Below are positions 12,080-16,609 of a stretch of 16,609 bases of DNA, one piece after another. A program made the translations under genes and the position numbers. The notes below the pieces were generated by a model, which was not told the DNA's origin, made no database searches, and was given only the letters and a program-made list of their open reading frames with translations. The first letter of the stretch is position 1. Every line of letters starts with the position of its first letter. The DNA is from Candidatus Yonathbacteria bacterium RIFCSPHIGHO2_01_FULL_51_10 (GTDB taxonomy: Bacteria > Patescibacteriota > Minisyncoccia > Phycocordibacterales > UBA1539_B): contig MHUS01000043.1 of NCBI GenBank assembly GCA_001823505.1, forward strand, positions 18,380 to 34,988. Direction: 5' to 3'.

Positions 12080-14857
12080 TTATGCGTGTATCCGCATCCG
12101 TGCCTCATCTGCGCGGCGGCGTGAAGCCGCAATGAACATCAGAAGCGCGATGATGACAATAATGAGGGCGAGGAGGATAAGCCAGCCGAGAGCATTCGTG
12201 GGGAAGAATCCGCCAACGCTCGCACCAAGGCCAAGGTTGGAGGTGCCACTGCCCACCGTGTGCACCGCGTACGCGATCGCATCACCCTGTGTGTTGGTCG
12301 CGGTATCGGTGTACACCAACACCACGGTTGTCACCAAGACCTTACCTACCAGTGTTTCAGGGAGCACTCGTGCTTGTACGCTCACGTCACCTGAGTCTCC
12401 CGGACGAAGAGTGCCGATCTGCACCGTAAGCGTATTATCATTTGCAGAGAAGCTTCCGCCGCTCGAACCAAGGAATTGCATTTCTTTGGGAAGCATCACG
12501 CGAAGCATGACGTTGTTCAACTGTGTTGTTCCCTTGTGTGCGTAGTGGATAAGATAGGTAATGGTATCCCCGGCGATCACCGTATCACGAAGTCCCGTGA
12601 TCGTGATCTCGATCGGAGACGTTACTCCCGCAACCACGACGCGTGGTTGAGTGATCGTGATCACCTGCGGGGGTTGCTGTACCACTATCGGGGGCTGATA
12701 CACAACCTGCTGCCCACCCGTTGTGAACGAGAGGATCGTTCCGCGACTCACGCCATACGTATTGCTGACCACTGCCCGATAGTAATATGTCGTGCGAGGA
12801 GAAAGCGTAGTGATGTACTGAGAGAACGCGATCGAGGGAGCAGAGCCGATCGTCTGTGTTACGGTCTGGCTTCCCAAGCTGTAGGTTGTCCCCCACTCGA
12901 ACCATCCCTGTGTTGTAACATTACCACTCACAAGCCCCAACGCATTGAGCTTCGTGGATGTCTGGGTGGTTTCTGTAGCGATCGTGGTGATCGCGGTGGG
13001 GATGCTTCCCTGCGGCTGATAGTTACCACCGGTCGTGGTGAACGAGAGAATGCTGCCGTACGCCGTCCCGCCCGAGGTCATTGCCGCCGCGCGGAAGTAG
13101 TACGTGGTATTCGGCGCAAGCCCTGAAACCGTAGCGTTAAAGTTGGTAGCGATGGTCCCCGCGTAAGTGCGCTGGGTGCTGTTGCCCAAACTTGAATTCG
13201 TCCCCCACTCGAACCAATACTGTGTATTGGCCATGCTGTTCGGATTCACATACCCGTTGAGTGTCGCGTAGGTGTCCGAGATGTTCGTTGCGGTCTGCGT
13301 GCTTACGAACGGCGTCTGGTTGTTGTTACAGTTGTTGTAATTACAATTGTTACTGTACGTCGTGGTGAATGAGAGAATGCTGCCATAGACCGTACCTGCG
13401 GAGTTCTGCGCCACGGCACGGTAATAGTAGGTCGCATTCTGTGAAAGCCCACTGATCGTGTCCGTGAAGTTGCCGGCACTTGATCCTTGCGCGAGCTTGG
13501 TGGTGGTGTTACCCAAACCGGTACCCGTCCCCCACTCGAACCAGCGTGTGGCGTCGGTAGTGTTGTTGGGATTTACATATCCCTGCAAAATGGCAAATCC
13601 ATCCGTCACGTTCTGTGTAGAGTAAGTCGTTACCGAAGGAAGATTCTGGTTACAGTTGTAGGTACAGCCGCCACCGGTTGTCGTGAACGAAAGGATTGTC
13701 CCGTACGCCGTACCGGATGCATTTTGTGCAACGGCGCGATAGTAGTAGATCGTGTTTTGCGCGAGGCCGCTTACCTGCTCGCTGAAGTTGCCGGCAGAGC
13801 TTCCCTGTGAAATGTGGCCCGTTGAATTACTGAATGATGGACTCGTCCCCCACTCAAACCAGCGTGTGGTGTCAGAGGTGCTGTTGGGATTCACATAGCC
13901 ATTGAGCGTTGCATAGCTCGTGCTGACATTGGTCGCGGTGTTTGTGGTAACTGATGGAAGGTTTTGGTTGCAGTTATAGGTACAGCCACTGCCGGTCGTG
14001 GTAAACGACCGGATCGCACCATACGCGGTACCTACAGAGTTCTGTGCCGCAGCACGGTAGTAATATGTGGTGTTAGAAGAAAGACTGGAGACGGCGACAC
14101 TATAGTTAACCGCACTCGTTCCTTGAGCAATATGCGGAGTGGAAATACCGAGCGACTGTGTGGTTCCCATTTCAAACCATCGCGTAGTATCAGAGGTGCC
14201 GTTCGGGTTTACATAGCCACCGAGGGTTGCGGAGGATGCGGCAACATTCGTTACGGTGTTTGTGGTAACCGACGGAAGCTGCGCCTGCCCACCAGAGGTA
14301 CTCCCCACCTGAAACGTAAGCGTGACTGCACCTTGATTATAGAAGGTGTTGAGATCCGCTCCGATATCCCCAAGGTTAAGCCCTGTTGATGAGAAGATCG
14401 CTGTTTCAGATTGATTTATTGGAGAGGTGGTTTGGGTTGTTGCTGCGTGAGGAAACCACTTGACCGTTCCGGGGAGAAAGGTGAGTGATTGGCTGCTTGA
14501 AAGTGTTACCGTGGCCGATCCCACTACCTGTGAAGCATTGTCTGCCCACACATACGCAGTGAATGACTGAGTCGTTCCTGAGCTTGTGCTTTGCGGAGAG
14601 AGGCGCACGTGCAAATTTCTTGCAGTCTCGCTTGAGTTATTGTGATAATAAATATGGAACGAAACTCGCTCGCCGGCACTCGCAGACGCAGTGGTAGACC
14701 ACCCCGTCGTGCTGTTGGGGTTTTGCGTCTCGTTCTTGGTCTCAAGCGTTGGGAAATCCAACGAATGATTGTTGAGAGTTGCGGCAAGCGCAAACTGCGG
14801 AACAATGGCAAAAAGTGCCACGGCAACTACTCCGACTGTTTTAATAATGTTTTTCAT
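12080..14857 (-). CDS. Cell-surface FN3-repeat/DUF11 protein with C-terminal membrane anchor
   Basis: A 925-aa exported protein. Signal peptide 1-25 (hydrophobic core, FALA then A). Residues 26-190 form an N-terminal beta-rich domain. Five repeats of about 95 residues (about 194-288, 300-395, 406-500, 516-609, 619-713) share GYVNPN, WFEWGT, NTTYYYRA and ILSFTTT, the pattern of FN3-like ectodomain repeats. Linkers after repeats 1-3 carry paired Cys in Asn-rich runs (GCTYNCNQN, NCNYNNCNNN). A Pro/Val hinge (715-735) leads to a DUF11-like domain (740-868), then one TM helix (890-911) and RRR tail. It most likely projects from the cytoplasmic membrane through the envelope, perhaps for adhesion. 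No SD or clear -10 box fixes the start; ATG 14857 is supported by the signal peptide directly after it. Confidence 0.85.
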   Translation of the reverse strand: MKNIIKTVGVVAVALFAIVPQFALAATLNNHSLDFPTLETKNETQNPNSTTGWSTTASASAGERVSFHIYYHNNSSETARNLHVRLSPQSTSSGTTQSFTAYVWADNASQVVGSATVTLSSSQSLTFLPGTVKWFPHAATTQTTSPINQSETAIFSSTGLNLGDIGADLNTFYNQGAVTLTFQVGSTSGGQAQLPSVTTNTVTNVAASSATLGGYVNPNGTSDTTRWFEMGTTQSLGISTPHIAQGTSAVNYSVAVSSLSSNTTYYYRAAAQNSVGTAYGAIRSFTTTGSGCTYNCNQNLPSVTTNTATNVSTSYATLNGYVNPNSTSDTTRWFEWGTSPSFSNSTGHISQGSSAGNFSEQVSGLAQNTIYYYRAVAQNASGTAYGTILSFTTTGGGCTYNCNQNLPSVTTYSTQNVTDGFAILQGYVNPNNTTDATRWFEWGTGTGLGNTTTKLAQGSSAGNFTDTISGLSQNATYYYRAVAQNSAGTVYGSILSFTTTYSNNCNYNNCNNNQTPFVSTQTATNISDTYATLNGYVNPNSMANTQYWFEWGTNSSLGNSTQRTYAGTIATNFNATVSGLAPNTTYYFRAAAMTSGGTAYGSILSFTTTGGNYQPQGSIPTAITTIATETTQTSTKLNALGLVSGNVTTQGWFEWGTTYSLGSQTVTQTIGSAPSIAFSQYITTLSPRTTYYYRAVVSNTYGVSRGTILSFTTGGQQVVYQPPIVVQQPPQVITITQPRVVVAGVTSPIEITITGLRDTVIAGDTITYLIHYAHKGTTQLNNVMLRVMLPKEMQFLGSSGGSFSANDNTLTVQIGTLRPGDSGDVSVQARVLPETLVGKVLVTTVVLVYTDTATNTQGDAIAYAVHTVGSGTSNLGLGASVGGFFPTNALGWLILLALIIVIIALLMFIAASRRRADEARMRIHA
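12719..14278 (-). repeat. Five tandem FN3-coding repeats
   Basis: Direct repeats of about 290-330 bp. The strongest DNA identity is between repeats 1-3, including the linkers that encode GCTYNCNQNLPSVTT, which indicates recent expansion. Repeat 5 is the most diverged and lacks GYVNPN. Confidence 0.8.
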
Positions 14858-14930
14858 ACTGTTTATAAACTACTTAATAAAGGTTTCCCATTGTTTAAAT
14901 TTTCAACAACCCGTTAAAAACTTAAAAGTG

Positions 14931-14962
14931 GGGGCCTCGCTACATCCGTATGTGCGAGACCC
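14931..14962 (-). terminator. Terminator of the Pro/Gly-rich protein gene
   Basis: Minus strand: GGGTCTCGC/GCGAGGCCC (9 bp, one T·G) with an inner ACAT/ATGT helix, followed by a T-rich run. It lies 28 nt after the stop at 14991. Confidence 0.7.
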
Positions 14963-14990
14963 GAATCAAAGAACTACTCATTTGCACTTA

Positions 14991-15773
14991 TTACTGTCCA
15001 TACCCCGGACCTGAGCCCCCATCATTTCCGGGATAGACAAACGGTGGGTCAACGACCACTGGTGGATTTGTACCACCACCATTCCCCGGATAGACAAATG
15101 GAGGATCTTCCACAACTACGACCGGTGGTGGATTCGTGCTTCCTCCGTGTCCTGGTCCTGGTGGATTGGTGCTTCCACCGTGCCCCGGACCCGGAGATGG
15201 TGGTGTCACCACTGTGCCGCCATTATTATTCGTGATCCGATCACCGGACCGCGAAATTCCATAACCGATGGCCACGGAACCCAAGACCCCCACGGCAACT
15301 GCAGTAATCCTGTTTGCATCCGCGCAGGATCCGACGCAGTCGTCGTAAGGCCTCATCACCTCAGGATTAACATTGAAGTTAAAACTGATGGGAGCCGCAC
15401 TTGCCTGCCTAGTCCTTTCAGGCGGAGGCCTGTACGCGACGGGTGGCGGTGCGGTCGTTCTGGCACGAAAATATACATCATTCAGAACATCGTTCCCGCA
15501 ACGCTTTACCCAGGGTGACTTCCCTCTCGTTTCAGAAACAACGACCTTCTCGCCGGCACGGAGCCACCCACGGCATACGTGACCGGACCCCGATGAAAGT
15601 AGTACGAATAGGTCTTCTGCCAACACGACCACTTTTTCGTCGGGACTGAGTTGCCGATTCGTGTTTACCGGATCGGCGCCAATTTTGCAGTAATATTTTC
15701 CAGCACCAACCGCAAGGGTTGATGCGGTCATAAGAACCGCAAACAAAAGCTGTACCAGATATTTCGTGTGCAT
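14991..15773 (-). CDS. Secreted protein with Pro/Gly-rich repeat tail, function unknown
   Basis: A 260-aa protein starting at ATG 15773, fixed by AGGAGG 5 nt upstream; the in-frame start at 15833 is rejected. A signal peptide covers about residues 1-25 (hydrophobic LVQLLFAVLMTASTLAVGAG). Residues 26-105 form a small Cys-containing domain (YYCKIGADP, HVCRGWLRAGEKVVV, WVKRCGNDV). A Pro-rich linker, DDCVGSCADAN and a hydrophobic Gly-containing helix (ITAVAVGVLGSVAIGYGI) follow. The last 80 residues hold repeats GPGHGGSTNPP (twice) and PPFVYPGN (twice). I recognise no family. The Cys pattern suggests disulfides outside the cell. It lies downstream of the lipoprotein gene in the same direction, with hairpins between them. 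Confidence 0.75.
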   Translation of the reverse strand: MHTKYLVQLLFAVLMTASTLAVGAGKYYCKIGADPVNTNRQLSPDEKVVVLAEDLFVLLSSGSGHVCRGWLRAGEKVVVSETRGKSPWVKRCGNDVLNDVYFRARTTAPPPVAYRPPPERTRQASAAPISFNFNVNPEVMRPYDDCVGSCADANRITAVAVGVLGSVAIGYGISRSGDRITNNNGGTVVTPPSPGPGHGGSTNPPGPGHGGSTNPPPVVVVEDPPFVYPGNGGGTNPPVVVDPPFVYPGNDGGSGPGYGQ

Positions 15774-15805
15774 CACGACCTCCTGTTGATGGGAAAGATC
15801 TCTAT

Positions 15806-15826
15806 ATGTTTGCACCTTGCAAACAT
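15806..15826 (-). promoter_or_regulatory. Inverted repeat upstream of the Pro/Gly-rich protein gene
   Basis: ATGTTTGCA-AGG-TGCAAACAT, a perfect 9-bp palindrome with a 3-nt centre, 33 nt before the start codon. It could be an operator or a leader hairpin; no good promoter is placed relative to it. Confidence 0.45.
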
Positions 15827-15867
15827 TTTTCATTCTTCAAATATAAAAACTTAAAGAATAAAAAATG

Positions 15868-15905
15868 TTGCTTTGCAGGATCGATATTTCAACCCTGCAA
15901 AGCAA
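15868..15905 (-). terminator. Terminator of the lipoprotein gene
   Basis: Minus strand: TTGCTTTGCAGG/CCTGCAAAGCAA (12 bp, perfect) with a 14-nt loop, followed by CATTTTTTATTC. It is a strong stem with an imperfect U tract. Confidence 0.75.
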
Positions 15906-15911
15906 GTGCTT

Positions 15912-15940
15912 GGACATGACAGCTACTTGCTGCCATGTCC
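15912..15940 (-). other. 12-bp hairpin right after the lipoprotein stop
   Basis: GGACATGGCAGC/GCTGTCATGTCC (one G·T) with loop AAGTA, 8 nt after the stop codon and immediately before the terminator hairpin. It may stabilise the mRNA 3' end. Confidence 0.55.
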
Positions 15941-15948
15941 GCCTCGAT

Positions 15949-16416
15949 TCACCGTCCGTAGTACTCATCTTCGTCGTACTGGATCCTTGCACGATACGCA
16001 GGACGACGTGGCGGAGGTGCTTGTTGATATTGCTGTTGCTGTCCGCAATTAAACGGGGTGAAGTAGTCCTGGATGTTCCCGCCCTCGTTTTGAACCCGTA
16101 GTCGGGCCATGTTATATGCGTTGACTTCCGCCTGCTGACAGGAAATCGTCACCGCATACCCTTTGGCTTGAACAGACGGCTGGTACTCGTCATAGTACCG
16201 CTCCGTTTTGACCCCCTGTCCAGCCATATATCCAATGGCTCCGCCAACACCAGCGCCAGCAACGATACCGCCACGGTGTGCGCCACTTGCTGCTGCTATA
16301 CCAGCACCGGCAAGTGAGCCTAGGACCGTCATCGGCCCCCGTTGATCCATGCCTGAACAGCCACCAAGGATGAACAGGCCTACCAAACCAATGATTTTGA
16401 AGAACTTTGTGACCAT
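15949..16416 (-). CDS. Glycine-zipper lipoprotein
   Basis: A 155-aa exported lipoprotein. The basic start and hydrophobic stretch MVTKFFKIIGLVGLFI lead into lipobox LGGC, with Cys20 as the predicted lipidation site. Residues about 30-67 form a glycine zipper (VLGSLAGAGIAAASGAHRGG, then GAGVGGAIGYMAGQG), as in YMGG/SlyB-like proteins that insert helical hairpins into membranes. The C-terminal part has two Cys (SCQQAEVNAYNMARLRVQ, FNCGQQQQ), then Gln/Pro/Arg-rich sequence and an acidic/Tyr end. ATG 16416 is fixed by AGGAGG 6 nt upstream; the in-frame start at 16473 is rejected because it precedes the SD and lies in the leader hairpin. Glycine-zipper lipoproteins are best known in diderms, so its role here is unclear. 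Confidence 0.83.
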   Translation of the reverse strand: MVTKFFKIIGLVGLFILGGCSGMDQRGPMTVLGSLAGAGIAAASGAHRGGIVAGAGVGGAIGYMAGQGVKTERYYDEYQPSVQAKGYAVTISCQQAEVNAYNMARLRVQNEGGNIQDYFTPFNCGQQQQYQQAPPPRRPAYRARIQYDEDEYYGR

Positions 16417-16457
16417 CTGACACCTCCTGGGTGTACAATTGAGAGAAATTAGTCGGC

Positions 16458-16480
16458 GCAACCTATTGTGCACAGGTTGC
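16458..16480 (-). promoter_or_regulatory. 5' leader hairpin of the lipoprotein gene
   Basis: GCAACCT-GTGCACAAT-AGGTTGC, a 7-bp perfect stem, about 10 nt after the predicted transcription start within a leader of about 70 nt. It may protect the mRNA 5' end. Confidence 0.5.
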
Positions 16481-16492
16481 TCTTCTGTAACT

Positions 16493-16520
16493 ATTATACA
16501 CCTTTGTATATTTTTGTCAA
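16493..16520 (-). promoter_or_regulatory. Perfect-consensus sigma-70 promoter of the lipoprotein gene
   Basis: Minus strand TTGACA (16515-16520), 16-nt spacer, TATAAT (16493-16498). This is the strongest promoter in the window and implies high expression. In the remaining 16521-16609 I see no gene. Confidence 0.9.
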
Positions 16521-16609
16521 GTCCATATACCTGAATTCTACCCTGAAACGCAACATCCCCGTGGGATACTGTAGCGGTATACCATTACACGTTAAGTAAC
16601 CACGAGGAT

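Noticed and set aside
12476..13126. Long plus-strand open frame opposite the FN3 gene (also 837-1334 minus and 10485-10955 plus)
   Set aside because: These are shadow frames of strongly supported genes, with Arg/Ser-rich, motif-free translations.
15013..15190. Short repeats in the 3' part of the secreted-protein gene as a CRISPR-like array
   Set aside because: The repeats encode in-frame GPGHGGSTNPP and PPFVYPGN and are not evenly spaced with unique spacers.
16521..16609. Possible further gene or attachment site at the right edge
   Set aside because: Only a 5-bp inverted repeat (ATCCC/GGGAT) is visible; there is no tRNA fragment or coding signal.

Overview
The window looks like a piece of a small-genome bacterium of the candidate phyla radiation (Patescibacteria, Parcubacteria-like). 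This is an inference from gene content and signals: a short Mur ligase with a non-standard substrate motif, a PolA with no room for a 3'-5' exonuclease, a cut-down HolA, a TM-anchored FN3/DUF11 surface protein, and start codons sitting 6-10 nt behind -10 boxes with no Shine-Dalgarno sequence (leaderless mRNAs).

Layout. 1-2040: a DEAD-box RNA helicase (minus) divergent from a small membrane protein (plus). 2040-2645: two tandem tRNA-Arg genes (CCG and GCG anticodons), each followed by a structured repeat element. 2647-3924 (minus): a rhodanese, ribosomal protein S20 and a PQ-loop-like membrane protein. 3972-5846 (plus): ruvA and a MurE-like ligase, meeting a SpoU/TrmH methyltransferase tail to tail. 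6378-7485: a DoxX-like membrane protein and a convergent AT-rich SAM methyltransferase. 7490-8054: tRNA-Lys(UUU) on minus with a third copy of the structured element, then an unidentified small RNA on plus with its own promoter and terminator. 8045-11979: holA, an orphan 74-aa protein, polA and tsaE. 12080-16416 (minus): three exported proteins, namely a 925-aa FN3-repeat surface protein, a Pro/Gly-rich secreted protein and a glycine-zipper lipoprotein.

The most unusual observation concerns the tRNAs. All three tRNA genes are followed by sequence complementary to their own 3' half (T-loop through acceptor end). The complement is split by a hairpin with a CTRC loop. A structured core follows, and then a partial second copy of that same tRNA's 3' end. 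The complement and the second copy track each tRNA's private sequence (GCAGG or GTAGG T-stems, CCGGGC acceptor), and several core helices covary among the three copies. This is either a tRNA-coupled RNA switch or processing element, or a small mobile element that captures tRNA 3' ends. I do not recognise it as a named family.

Second in interest are the leaderless promoter pattern shared by most core genes and the small RNA at 7913-8054, whose predicted 5' end coincides with the first base of its closing helix. The two genes at the right end instead use strong AGGAGG ribosome-binding sites, and one has a perfect-consensus promoter, so they follow different expression rules.
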